Below the pieces are notes generated by a model, which was not told the origin of the DNA, ran no database searches, and saw only the letters and a list, made by a program, of their open reading frames with translations. Shown here in pieces: positions 51,701 to 63,794 of a stretch of DNA of 64,000 nt (positions are counted from its first letter, which is position 1; each line of letters starts with the position of its first letter). The stretch lies in assembly GCF_947623445.1 (NCBI RefSeq), contig NC_135244.1, positions 19,406,860-19,470,859 of the forward strand, in the 5' to 3' direction. This DNA comes from Clavelina lepadiformis (Eukaryota > Chordata > Ascidiacea > Aplousobranchia > Clavelinidae). Made by a program: the position numbers and the translations under genes.

Positions 51701-52038
51701 ATATGACAAGTGTGATGAACTTCTATCAAAAGCAAATAAACATAGTGTCTAATCTTGTAGAAGGCTGTGAGGTTGTGGAACCATATGTGGTTACCCATCA
51801 GTTGCAAGCAGAGATCGAACTTCTTTCTTTTATAAATGACATTAAGGGCACAGTACCTTTTCAAGCAAATACACCTCTGCTCAATGAGAAGCTAGGCACT
51901 TCCGATATGGCAAAATTGGACCCAATGGAGAAAGAAGATGATGAAAGTGAATCACCAATAAATTTATCTGAGCTTCAACACATTTTAACTGAATTTGGCT
52001 CGGAAAGCGAAGGTTCAGATAACGAAGATGAAGCTTAA
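45733..52038 (+). pseudogene. KDZ-class transposase, about 16 exons, one in-frame stop
   Basis: DNA transposase with a cysteine cluster followed by an RNase-H-like core. Phase-consistent exons: 45733-45790 and 46034-46225 (tentative), 46351-46601, 47894-48002, 48099-48325, 48404-48541, 48626-48796, 48979-49121, 49238-49340, 49635-49718, 49928-50108, 50262-50354, 50472-50598, 50804-50875, 51178-51365, 51455-52038; 907 codons. Motifs: CCVCFEEVANIIRCGDCGPN with YYCRQCW (zinc cluster), LLRLNLWTCSPKKPKLAVSI, CPACEG, YCLDANFGLV (Asp), GVFGVCCKHEFP, FYDIACKLKVHL (Asp), AVPVFHSYGH, GFGLTDGETVERLWAYLRGF (Glu), and an acidic C terminus. TAA at 49275-49277 interrupts the exon just before FYDIACKL, so it is either disabled or a sequence error. 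Confidence 0.88.
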
Positions 52039-52039
52039 A

Positions 52040-55000
52040 CTAATTAGTTTTAACCCGTGTCCTTGAGTCAGTTATGCCACAAAATTACGTTTAACTGCAT
52101 TTGTTTCCATTTTTTTGTACGCATTTCAGTTATTAAACGTTCATTACATATATACTTGCCATATGTTTGTTTTGCCTCAGAAACGTTTCCTAGGCAGTAG
52201 GCAGTCTATCAAATATTTCGCCTTTAATTGTCGGAAAGGAAGAGTACGATGATTGCAAAAAGGAGCAATGCACGTCGACCTAAAACGTGGAAAGACCTTG
52301 ACCCTTTGTGCTATAACGGTGAAAGGTTAACGACGGCTACCCAACACACCATGCGTTTCACGGTGATACTGTACCAAATAAGATTTTAGGAAACTTACAG
52401 AACGTGCTCGTTGTTGATAGGCACATGGACGGTTAAAATAGAACTCGGTTATAAGAAACAGCATTTTAGGGATTAAGACCCCGCTTCTGTTGCCAGAACA
52501 CATCAAACCCTCAGAGTTCAAGCATTCTCCAATTTCGATGAAACTGTCCAGTAAATAAGCATGCAAAATTTAGTACACTCTGTATTTTGTCACTCTTTCG
52601 CTGTAAGCTTACTTGTTTAACTTTCAATTATAAACGTGCGTGGGATCAACAAACTTCTTATTAGTTTATACTTTTGCTGGCCAAAGCAAAAATGTTACCG
52701 GTATAACTTTTTTTAATTAGATACAGGCTAAGGCTTATAATAATTGGCGTTGGTTTCTTTAATGAAAGAAAAATGCACAATTTTTCTTAAAACAGTCCGC
52801 ACAAAAAATGAATTTTTTTTTAAATTGTTGCGATTAACCATGCCTAATTTGTTTATTCAATATTTCAATGCTGTTTTATTCTCTTAGAGCTACAATCATG
52901 GAAAATTTTCATTTCCGTGTCAAAATCTTCACCTAGTAAATAACAAAAAAAGTAGTATTTGTCGTCGTGTGATCCAGTTGTTATTCAGCCCATCAAGCTG
53001 AGTGGAAAAGAGTGAAAGCACAGGAGGTTGGATGCCGGCAACTTGCTGACCGCAAGGAAGAGAAGGTTTTTCAATGATATGGCACCCAGACATCCAGTAC
53101 GTTAAACATCGTAGTATGCAAAATACCGTTTATGACAATGTGTACTTGGTGGTTGTGTGATGCGACACCAGACACAAGTGCAGTAAGCTACTCAGCGATG
53201 GAGTAAAGTAAAACCATCGCTTTTTTACGGAGAGTAGCAGCCTAGTGCCCGAGCAAAAGGTATCATTTGTCTTTCCAAAGCGATCCGGGATATTCGTTTC
53301 TTGCGTAGTGACTCAAGTTGTCGACAAAACGTGAGCCAACTGTTCGAGTTCGACAAAACGTGAGCGAACTATTATTCCGACTTATTTGGGGACTGGACAG
53401 AAGAGCGCGTAGATGTTTAAGAAGGAGTGCCATCGATCCTTGTGGGATCCCGTCTTTAAGGCGTCATAGCTTGTTTCGCTTATTGTGACCTGGGGTGAAG
53501 ATACTTCTCCGTTTGTAAACTAGCTCCATGGTTATACGGATTATGTACCTGTTTTGTCTGGGAGTAGACGCAGCGGCTTGCAGGCAAAGCTTCGGTGCCA
53601 TACTGTATCATAGGCAGCTGTAAGTTTATGAAGTACAGCACCAGCCTTTTTGTTAATCCCGAAGCTTTTCGCGATGTTCTGGATCATAAGGGTGACCTGG
53701 AATTCAGCCAGGGGAGAAGTTGTCGATTATGGGTTCGACGCAGGGGTAGACCAAGCGTTTGCGGACTTTCAAGAGGACACACAAAAGAGACAGGGGCAAC
53801 AACTCTTCGGGCCCTAAATCACGATGATAAAAGCTCTTGAAATTTTGTGACCCAGAACCTTGCTTGGCTTTGTTTGATGGAGCACAGCAGCGAAGTCATT
53901 TGGAGAGAAATGGCCAGAGATGTTTTCGCCATCAGGGGTTTCTAACCTCTAAAGGTCAGACACTTCTTTTCCAACAAGTTTGGTCCCTCTTTTCGTGTAT
54001 TCCGCATTCAGTCAGTTGCGTGGCGAATGTGTTGGATGAGAAAAAGCGCGGGCGTATTGAGTAAGCTGACCGGCCAGCGAAATTGTTCAAGACACTGTGA
54101 GCAGTATTGATAGTATTGAGCTTATAGGTCTGTCCACAGCGCTAGCTTCTTGGGATTGGGTCTCTGCAAGACCGAAGGGGCTGCTTTACTAGAAGCGGTA
54201 TCTACAGCGTCAAGAGAAAAGAACGGTGGTAAAGGACGTGACGTGGTGTGTCACTAAGTTTTAAAGTTATAATTGCTGAAGCGATGCAATAAATAATAAC
54301 AGTAGGTTGTAAGTCTTGCCAAGGTTTCTCTTTTGATATTTTATTAAAATACAGATTTAATAAAAAAAAACTAACCATTTGAGAAAATTTTCTTTTCGTT
54401 AAACTTATTCATAATTTTAATAGTTGGCAAAACCGGCAAAAAGATCTAAAAATGCGTTTTATTGATCTTGTTTTACCATGTGAACCCGAAAGAGGATCAA
54501 AATGTCATACAACAAAAGGGTTATAGGCTACTTTTATAAACGCATGTTGAGTGTTAATACGCATTTCAAATTCCGACATGATATTGTTGGAGATATTTAT
54601 GACAAACTTGAATTTTATAGCCTTGCAGCGATTGAGCTCGCCTACCTCTTCAATAATATCATATCATACGACAGAAGAGATTATTACGATGAAATGTGTT
54701 CGACCCACACGTCAATAAGAGATAAGAGCTTTCAACTTATCTTGCATAGAATTTTCATTGTTAGGTTGCGTCCTTTTTAAAGTGGTTAATTTAACCTTCC
54801 TAAAAAGGTGTGAGTAACATTTTGAAGTTAACATCACGATCTTCTGTTTTTAATGTGGCCACATCAAAATTAGCATGCGATCAACTTATCAAAGAAACCT
54901 CTTATCATGTTACGTCCATTTGTATTCGTCACGTCATTGACTTTTAACGTAATCGCAAGTGTGACTCGTTTAGGCTACATATCAAAGTTTTGCACATATT

Positions 55001-55570
55001 GCAACTACTTTTTAGTGAAAGTGTCACGAAAAGTGATATTGAACCCCCATATTACTATGAAATTTTGTTAAATTAAGTTAAACGTTAATGTTAAATTAAG
55101 CCTTAATAGAAAATCAATGTACCAAAATACAGCAGTGAGTCATTATCACTAAAAATGCTTTGATTCAGCACAGTATATTTTCCGAAAGCGCAGTCAAAAA
55201 GTGAAAAGCAAAATTACGAAAATATTGAAGACGGTGAAATAAGTAAAAAAACAACAAACAATTTTAACGAATGTTAACTTTATACAATGACGAAAATGCG
55301 GACATAAATAAAGGATGAGGTGCTAAAATGGAATGAATGATCGCAGCTTACGTTAATAATAAAAGACTATAAAAGAGGCACACTACAAATCTAACTGTAC
55401 AAATAAGGAAAATTAGCGAAAAGTAACTATCCGCTCACCAATACGTGTGTGATATAATTATATACTGTACAGTATATTAGCACAATAGGTTGGTCAGAAG
55501 AAATCATTGCACCGTTGTACGGCAATGTAAAAATAACAAACATTACCAAAACGAAACTGGCAAATGATGT
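52040..55570. other. KDZ interior between the two genes
   Basis: 52950-54250 is visibly richer in G+C than its surroundings but has only broken short frames. An AT-rich segment around 54360-54780 holds a 92-codon ORF. No family is recognised in either. Confidence 0.45.
54502..54780 (+). CDS. Unrecognised 92-codon ORF inside the KDZ element
   Basis: MSYNKRVIGYFYKRMLSVNT.. to ..RIFIVRLRPF, TAA. Aromatic- and charge-rich composition, and AT-rich codons. No motif, no visible splice partner. It may be chance; nothing supports a function. Confidence 0.15.
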   Translation: MSYNKRVIGYFYKRMLSVNTHFKFRHDIVGDIYDKLEFYSLAAIELAYLFNNIISYDRRDYYDEMCSTHTSIRDKSFQLILHRIFIVRLRPF

Positions 55571-55573
55571 ACT

Positions 55574-55862
55574 GTATTTTACGGACCATAAGGCGCACCG
55601 GGCTATAAGGCGCATTGTCAATAAATTGCTTTGATTAGTTTTTTGTTCATACATAAGGCGTATCGGACTATAAGGGCATATGGCTATAAGGCACATGTGT
55701 TACCGTATAAAGCTCATTAAAATACGTTGTGAGCATGCGCATACGCATTATGATCCATACATTAGGCGCACCGGCTTATAAGGCGCACCGGCTTATAAGG
55801 CGCACGATCAATCTATGAGGAGAAAAAAGGATTTAAAGTGCGCCTTATGGTCCGTAAAATAC
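55574..55862. mobile_element. Palindromic MITE, GTATTTTACGGACCATAAGG ends
   Basis: 289 bp with perfect 25-bp inverted repeats beginning GTATTTTACGGACCATAAGG. The interior repeats CTATAAGGCGCAC / CTTATAAGGCGCACCGG several times. It lies just beyond the last exon found for the minus-strand cargo gene. This ATAAGGCGCAC family is widespread in animals as I recall; superfamily not assigned. Confidence 0.8.
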
Positions 55863-56116
55863 GGGAATTTTTACTCGTTATACATATAACACTGAATCAC
55901 GAACAAATTACCAATCTACTGTTCTATGTGTTGGTTCAGCAAAGTGCAAATGTTCCTCATTTTCACATTCTTCCGTTGTCACCAAAAGAACTAAATTGTT
56001 TTCTGCCAGCTCCAAATTACTATAAAGAGCAACAAGTATAACAGAAAGCGCACAGCGTAAAATTTGCAATGTAATCCTTTTATGCATGCAAAGATTACAG
56101 AAATCCCATCACTTAC

Positions 56117-58907
56117 CCCCTTTTCATAATTATAATATTTTCTTGCTCATCTATAATTTTCTGGCAATCGACTGGACCATAACTGCCGGGATTTCGAAAG
56201 GGGATTCCACAAGGCATTCCAGTGATGCTGAACTCGTTAATTTTAGCATACGGCATACGTCCATTGGATTTGTGCATTGTCTCACCTGTGAAGCACCAGA
56301 GCAAAGATACCAAGGCATGCACAAACACAACTTAATATAATTAAGATGAAACAATTAGCATCAATTCTATTGTATTACATTCTATTGCTTGGAAAAATAC
56401 GCAACACTAATAATAAAATTTTTTATTTCACACCGTTAGGCTAAAGAAAGACAATTTGTTGGCATAAAAAGACTTACAATATTTCTTATTAAAAATTTTT
56501 CGAACTTTCATTTGCAATTCGGTGTTTTTTTGTCTTGAAGTACTGCAAGCTGTATACAAATATATAGCATACGTTACTTCTAATGAAAATTTTTTCATAC
56601 TTTATGATTAACATGATTCATGATGACACTAATATCATTCAGGTTCATATGCAAAAAAAATCTTCAATGAATTAAAGTTAAAAAATAAGTGCTATAAAAG
56701 TTCCTTTTAATATATGCTTGCAGTAAATGTAACTGTAGTTAATCATGTTCTTGCAAATGTTTAGAAATATCACAGTAAATTACATAAAATTACCTTTTCC
56801 GCAATGTAATATCTCAATAAAGCCACTTTGAACACTTGGCTCCAAGAAATATGGCCTTACATCTCTGCTTCCAAATGCATTGAATGTATCGTTAACAAAT
56901 GCCATTCCACCAACGGCCACACCAATTTCCTCAAGTTCACCACACTAAAACAGGAACAAGTTACCTTTGTTTCGTGTACAGCACGGTTACACCATAGTAT
57001 AATATGAACAGCAACATACAGCTTGAATTATTCGAGCAATGGCATTTTGTCTAAGTTTTTTTTTTCATATTTCCATCCATTTCATTTGGTGGCATGGAAC
57101 TTTCAGAATTGAAGGTCTTTGCTTTCTCTTTCCAAACTTGTTTTGTTTGCTTCAAAAGTTCTCTCCACCTGCTACCCCAGAGTTTGAAATCTTGAAAAAC
57201 AGCAATTAAAAATTAGTACAGAACATTTGAAAGCTTTATAAAAAAATGAACATAAATTGAAAGTAAGAAACACTGAAAACAGGCAAGACCTTACTTCATG
57301 CAAAACACTTTGATAACTTGTCTAAACTAGTACTTTCATTGTTCAACTGTTAACATAGTGAAACCTTCATTTATGTAAATTTTGAAGTTGAGTAGAAGCT
57401 TACACCTCTTAAGATTTAACAGCGTCAATCAATGTTAACATCTTCGATATCTAAGGCTTTCTAATAACCAACATAACAGAAAACACATTTTTGGAAATTC
57501 ATTACACACGTATCATGTGAGGTCACAAATAGCATGCACTTCAAGTCATGCATCATTCATTATGTATCATGCTCTTCACTAATCGAACTAACACTGTGAC
57601 ACAAGTTTCACAATCAAACCGAAAAAAAAAAAATTACGACATGCAAATTTAGTAACGAACACAGTAAGCATGAAATCAATGAATGCAATTTATCGGGTGA
57701 AAAACAATGAAAATTATTTTCAGTGAGAACTACATTTGTGCATTTAACGACATAATGCTAATGACTCAATGAAGCAAGCGATCAATTAAGCAAACCAGCC
57801 AGAATATCAGACCTTGTACATATCTTAAATGAAACACATGTGATGCTGTCTAGAAGCTTCTCCCTTGAAAATTTGGGAAGAAATCATGCAACTGTATTAA
57901 AAATACCAATATTCTGTTTCTTAATGGAAGAACAAAATAGATTGTAGCCTGTGAATCTTCGTTTTCGAAAAGGTTTAACTTTTTGAACCCTTGGCCTTAT
58001 CGATGCATTGTAATTGTAAATCCAGCGCTAAAACACAGCAGTTGGCAAAACGCTAGTAAACAAGCGTCAAAAGTATTTAGTAGTGGCAGTTTAACATACC
58101 ATCATACAAGAGATCTGAGAAAGGGACAAACTTTAATCATTTTGTAAGATCATGCAATAAACATGCAATAACTACTTTAAGTTGGAGAGTTGTCCCGGAC
58201 AAGGAACGGAGCTTTTTGTCAGCCAACAAGATTATTTTGGCGAAGACAACTGTTGCAATCTTTGAACTTAAAGTACGTAATGGCATCTTTCAACCAGAGT
58301 TCTATCATAATAGCCTACTTCAAGCGGAAATTACAGCATAGAGTTACAGTAATGAACTGTAACTTGTTTGTAAAGCAGGGAGTGCAGTTCTACAGCTTGC
58401 GGTAATACTGAAAGAGCTGATAACTACAGCAAGTATGAATTATGGCAAATAAAACTTTAATCTACGATGAATCACCTTGATTTGGTTTTTACTTAAACCA
58501 GTATTAATGGTTGCTTCATTGAGGTGCTCTGACTTTGCAGTTCTCATACCTTTTGTTTCCCACAAAGATATAAGCATATCCCGTTGGCTTTGTGAAATGT
58601 CCTTACTGAACAATGCAAATCAAATTATTAATAAGTGAGACACAAAAATATTTTTTTTTAAATTGAAAATACAGGTTGTCTGTATCTACACGAAATATCT
58701 TACGTCCATCTGGACGGCAATTTAGAATAGCGTTTTATTAACACTTTTAGTGACTTGTATGCAAATAAACAGAGTGACATGAAAAAAATGCCATACTAAC
58801 AATTACTTATTTATGACCAAAGATCGAATTAAATATACAACAGATATATACATATAAGTTAGCTATTATACATGAAGAACTAACCGAGATCTTCTAGTGC
58901 TTGCCAT
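56117..58907 (-). CDS. KDZ cargo gene: HTH, HMG-box-like segment and unrecognised C-terminal domain (3' end unresolved)
   Basis: Exons: 58907-58885 (ATG, MASTRRS), 58605-58476 (helix-turn-helix, QRDMLISLWETKG and TGLSKNQIK, resembling a homeodomain-like fold), 57989 or 57995-57907 (KRRFTGYNLFCSSIKKQ), 57190-57020 (DFKLWGSRWRELLKQTKQVW then KEKA, completing an HMG-box pattern), 56944-56794 (CGELEEIGVAVGGMAFVNDT..), 56285-56117 (NEFSITGMPCGIPFRNPGSY then G). The link between exons 2 and 3 is out of phase, so a small exon is probably missing; 58114-58100 is a candidate but does not fix it. A run of ten T at 57056-57065 shifts the frame, where nine would keep it open. The C-terminal exon after 56117 was not found. 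Probably a DNA-binding accessory factor of the element; inferred. Confidence 0.55.
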
Positions 58908-58909
58908 GT

Positions 58910-61900
58910 TACTCAGAAAAGAGCAAATAGTACGACAAAATTTTAACAATTTTACAAAAATTAAAACATGCAATAAACTAAACTGTTTGGATAAAAATTA
59001 GTTTTGTAAGAAGTAATCACCACTCAATATGAATTAAGAATAGAACATACACACATAAAGATAGTCATCCTAATAAATAATATAACTTAGGGCACATGTT
59101 GCAATAAAAGCAAACGCTCAACACTAAAGTCTTACAGATGTCAAAAATTTACTGTGCACAGATATGATTTTCTTGGTGCTTGGTAATCAACAGTAAGCGC
59201 CATATTTCAACTGCAACTCCTTTTCAAATCATAAAGGCTTCAAAGATTATCAAGAAGTTTGGCCAACCCTTTTATGTATATGGTACACGTAAGTCTTTTC
59301 CTACAGCACTATAGTATTACAATATCACAATGTTCTTTAGGCTAATAGCTTATATGCACATACTTTGATGTGAATTAAACACTTAATCTGTGAGGTCATT
59401 GTCTGTCTCAGCAAAACCAAGTTATGGGCATTGATGCTATAAAAATGTAAAAATATAAGCGATAGTAGCTGTGACATGAAATGACAAATGTTCCAAATCA
59501 ATATACTTGATATTTGTTTGTAATAAGCGATTGTTTTTCGGAGTAAATAGCCATTTATCTGCACAACTTCTTTGACCAGATTTTTGTTTAAATAGGCCAT
59601 TCTTGAATGCAGTTGAGAATAAATTGCCAACATTACTGTTCAAAGTGGATGGCTTTTAAGAGGTGGCAAGTTGTTTACAAGCACTTGTTGTTTACAAGCA
59701 CTTTTAAGAGGATGTTTTAACTAAAATCCATTATATCATATATATTGTAGTAACCGGTGCCCTTCAAAAACTTTGCTAATCGTAACTTTCTTAATTGAAA
59801 TGTTTGGTCTGAAAAGCATACAAAGTAGGTGGCTTCAGGAAGAAATTGAGTTTTATTTTGAAAACGTTACACCAAAATGAAGTGCTGTTTTCAATCCTCG
59901 CAGAAAAGCAATCGTTTAGACAACAACAACCTTTTATTTGTCGTAATTTTGATGGCAGCCACTTGAGATGGTTGCTTTCGCATGGACTAAGATTCAAATC
60001 AAGAGCACTAGAGCCAAAGTACACATTTCAGTAATAACTCTAAACATTCTCTTGGAAAGGTAGAACAAATCTTACTGACACTTTTTAGTCGGAGGTAGTG
60101 GTATATTTTGAAATAATTTGAAGAATATGTAAAACAGATAATAAAAAAGTCAAGACAGGCTTCAGAATTTCATGGTCCCAAACTAGGGTAAAGTTGGTAC
60201 AACAACAACAAAGGTCAGTAAAGGGGTACACATGAAAAAACGTTTCCAAATTAAACAACTTCATGCATTATGTATTTACTTCCAAGTGAAGTTTCTCCCA
60301 AAATAGCCAAGTTTCAGTCATTCACAATGTGCATCAAACAGAAGATTTCAGCTGGCAAACAATGTTTGGTGGTGGATAATGTTGCATTCCAAACAAATTA
60401 AAAAATTTAAATAGTTTTAATTTAAGAATTTAAAATACGAAATCAAATCAAAATATTCTACTGTTGACAATAATTATTACCATCAAAAAAACTCTGCATA
60501 ATCTAACAAAACCTTCTTTTGTCTTAAGTTAAAAAGCAATGAAGCACATTCAAAAGTAATCAATTTCGCTAAGCGCAGCATCTTACATCGATCAGCAGAA
60601 AAATTCTCGGACAGCAGTTTTTGCCACAGCGTGTGCTCTGACTTACTCTGACTGCTGGTTGGTCACTATGTTTTGTTGTCTCAATTTAAATTATTTTCTC
60701 CTAATCTCACTTGATGCCACTACTAACAGCATGATCTGCATATCAACAAGCACTTCCCAAATGTCTGCGTTGATGCCTGTCCTTTTTGGGTACGTTTGAA
60801 AACATCCCTGATGTGTAGTGCGGTACGAACTACACAGTATCGCTTAGTGGCTTGTTTACCATAGAAGGTCTTGAAGTATATCAGCATTCTTGCTGTGACT
60901 CACATGACTGAGTAAGCGCAAACAATGTCAACAGAGCAAGTTATGTATGCTGAGCGAGTCCCCGGCAGATATGGACCTTGCCTCATGACACATGACTGTG
61001 ATAATGACAGCATCTTTGCCAATAGACTAATTGTTCTTAATGAATCGAGATAAATAATTATTATTAATTACCCATCACAGTTGAGCCAAGTGGTGAGTGA
61101 ACTTAAATAACGACCCACCAAGAGATCGGGTACTCGGCCAAAAATTGGGAAACAGTGAGCTGACCCTTGGCCAATGCATATATCCAAAATTGGAGAATAA
61201 AGCTACCAATGAGTGTTAGCATCCATTTACCCTAACACCAAGGTAGCAAAATGTGAGCTTAAAGCTAACATCAACAGCTCACCTTGTGACACCTTGCAGA
61301 AAATTTAAATCTTTGGTCAAAAAATGACTAATGGGCATTGGGCACCAAATCTACACTGTTATAGTAAACAGCGTCCTGTGACTGGATGTAGACCTATAAG
61401 ACCCCACAGCATGACAATTTTTCTGTTTTTGTGAGCATTGAACCTGCTGGGCTTCAGTGCGATAGAGTCACTCCTTACCTTGCACATTATGAAACGGAGC
61501 CACTCTGATTGCTCCTCCCGAAACTATTTGCCTCAGCAAAAAAGCAAGCCGGATAAATAAAATCAAGATACCCATTGCTCACTGGCTCTACACTGCTAAG
61601 GATGGTGTGGGGGACTTAATTGCCTGCTATCTGGAGATGGTTGTTTCTGCTCAACCCTGTAAAAATAGGGAATGGCAAACATTGTAACTTGTGAACGTAG
61701 CACAAAGAAGATTGCAAAATAAAGATTACAACATATCCAGCTATTGTATCCCCACGTTCCCCATGGAATACATAGTCATCAATTTTTGGATGGCAGCATT
61801 ACCCAGTTGTTACTTGACTCAAGCTCAAACATCTAGTTTGTGTTGCCAAATAACATCTTGCTCAGAGGAAGCAGGCTGATGGTAAAACAGGGATATTTTT

Positions 61901-63190
61901 ACACAAGACATTTATTTTCTAGAGGCCGTTTATTATCATTTTTAATTTGTAATAATCTGCAAACTCATGAATGCATATAATCGACAAATAGCACTCTTTG
62001 AGAACGATTGAAACCTTCGTTTGTTGAAAGTCAAGACAAATTAAATGATTGCCTTTTGCTTATGATCTGCATATCAGATGGATTTCCTTTTTGGAATACT
62101 ACAACGTTAAGTTGCTCATTCACTCCACTCAGGATTTCGAAGTTCTCTGACAATCACACAAGATCACTGTACTCTGCAAGCTCGTTATGTAAGAAAGCAG
62201 CAATGTTGAGTAGTAGCCAGCTTTGTAGCCGAATGGTTAGAGCTGGCAATTAGGCAGTGTTCACTATCCAGTAGCACTACCATTGTTATGCCCTTGGGGT
62301 ATTACCAATGCTTGCTTCAGTTCAGTGCTTCTGATAAACATACCTAAATTCAAGCAATAAAAAACATATGTGTATCATTCCAAACTTGCTTGAGAGCTAG
62401 CCAGATAAGTGGGGCTGGAGCAATTAAAGATTACCACAAAGGTTAATGGAAGCGAACTAAAATGACATATGAAGTTATACTTCTATCCTAGCCGCCAAAT
62501 AAAGAAAATCATGTTGATTGCTGTGAAACGCTTTGACCTTATGCCACAGCAGTGGTATGCCACGTGTATATAATTGATGCAATCAGACCAGCTTGAAGGC
62601 AAAACTATTTCAACCTGATGCTGAATAAAAGCACCATGCAATTACCACAATTCAATTTAATACATTGCATGAGCACTGCAAACCCGAAAAAGTGACTTTT
62701 GGCTACTAGAGTACCGGTCTATCGTTGGCTGGATTGCCAGTTCAAACACCATTGTGCATTGCACTGTGCAACAATTAAGCAGTCTTTAGAACTTGCTTGG
62801 ATTCTACATTCAGTAAGTAAGCATGCAGCTATTCCAGTGCCTAGAAGCCCGAGGTAGATAACCTATATCTTGTCTACGAAACAGGACCAATTAAGCAGCG
62901 TTAATGCCAGACACACCAAACGCATGAAAGAACTGAAATCGAAAACTAGGCTATTTTGTTCATTTCAGCCTTTTCAGATTTTTAGTAAGATCCGTTTATA
63001 ATTTGTGCAAGGCATTCCAACGTGCATCAATCACTATACAAACCTTATCCATACATACCGGTATAGATCTCAGTAGTCTTCAACAGTAGCCTAACAGTAG
63101 CCTAAGCCATCCAATCGTACCGTACGATGACCAGCCACAGCAGTTCGACTGGATTACTTATTCGACCTATCGCTCGGTTGGATTACTCAT
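58910..63190. other. KDZ interior, right side, no gene seen
   Basis: About 4.3 kb with no exon series. A short direct repeat TTGTTTACAAGCACTT (twice, 59670-59705) and a possible SINE head at 62218 are the only structure noticed. It presumably contains the cargo-gene promoter near 58910. Confidence 0.5.
62218..62275 (+). repeat. Possible tRNA-derived SINE head
   Basis: TAGCCGAATGG resembles an A box and GTTCACTATCC, about 30 bases on, a B box with a one-base insertion. Weak; no poly-A tail or duplication was identified. Confidence 0.35.
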
Positions 63191-63193
63191 ACC

Positions 63194-63316
63194 AACACGA
63201 TTAGCCTTCCAACAATTATTTTAAGAGATGGAAATATTCTTTTTAGCCCATACGAATGGGTAATCCGTGCAATCTTTTTTCCCTTTCCTATGGGCTAATC
63301 CTTGACGAAGCGGGTG
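63194..63316 (-). repeat. Right terminal inverted repeat of the KDZ element
   Basis: Mirror of the left repeat. Just inside it two more motif copies, GGATTACTCAT (63180) and GGATTACTTATTCG (63151), extend the subterminal array. Confidence 0.93.
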
Positions 63317-63323
63317 ATGAGAG

Positions 63324-63442
63324 AGGAAAGGCTAAACATGCTGGCGCTTATGAGCATTGAACATGAGGTGCTGAGCAGCCTTGACTGCACTGACATGATC
63401 GAAGATTTCGCGCTTGCTAAGGCTCGAAAAACAGTAGTATAA
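63324..63442 (+). pseudogene. hAT transposase, 3' part (after the inserted element)
   Basis: Continues the frame broken at 43169: RLNMLALMSIEHEVLSSLDC then a final DFALAKARKTVV and TAA. This is the normal end of the hAT dimerisation domain. There are no stops or shifts in it. Confidence 0.88.
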
Positions 63443-63786
63443 GTAAGCAGCACTAGCGCAGCATTGACAATATGCCAACGTTAAGTTGATCTGGATTAGC
63501 CTTTTCTTCATTAACTCCGCTTTTCAGGCAATATTGGTATTGAATTGTGTTGGTGTTACATAGCCTGATGTTACTCTCGAGTTTTTACGATAACACGTCG
63601 TTATTATTGTTCATGTTCATTAAAATTTGGCTGACTGCGTCGAAAGCAATAAAGGCTCTTTGGTCGGTCTGATTACGCGTGTACGGTGGAGTCAGAGTGT
63701 CGAATGCATATGTACCAATGCCTAGAAAAAATAGGCCTGTTTTTGCGTTGCAGCATCAGGCCCAGTTTCGTCTTAATCCGGCCCTG
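63443..63786 (+). other. hAT 3' UTR and right end
   Basis: Non-coding tail of the outer hAT between the transposase stop and the terminal repeat, containing GGGCC-type subterminal sequence that mirrors 39570-39580. Confidence 0.6.
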
Positions 63787-63794
63787 CACGTTAG

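Larger units (their letters stand above)
43170..63316. mobile_element. 20.1-kb KDZ (Zisupton/Dileera-type) transposon with 123-bp TIRs
   Basis: Begins CACCCCATTCGTCAAGGATT and ends with the complement of CACCCGCTTCGTCAAGGATT. The inverted repeats run 123 bp (43170-43292, 63194-63316) with about four mismatches. ATGAGAG is duplicated on each side (43163-43169, 63317-63323); GATGAGAG, 8 bp, is an equally valid reading. It carries a KDZ transposase on + and an HMG-box-like gene on -, ending toward each other, plus about 12 kb without recognisable genes but with MITEs. Confidence 0.9.
39526..63786 (+). mobile_element. hAT transposon (about 4.1 kb) split by a 20-kb insertion; TSD CACGTTAG
   Basis: Ends CAGTGCAGGATTAAG (39526) and CTTAATCCGGCCCTG (to 63786) are complementary at 12 of 15 positions. 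CACGTTAG flanks both (39518-39525, 63787-63794), a perfect 8-bp hAT duplication. Without the inner element (43170-63316 plus one 7-bp duplication copy) the hAT is about 4107 bp and carries one transposase gene. Confidence 0.88.

Noticed and set aside
53595..54064. Two overlapping ORFs (81 and 75 codons) in the GC-richer island
   Set aside because: Neither shows a recognisable domain. Kept only as a compositional observation.
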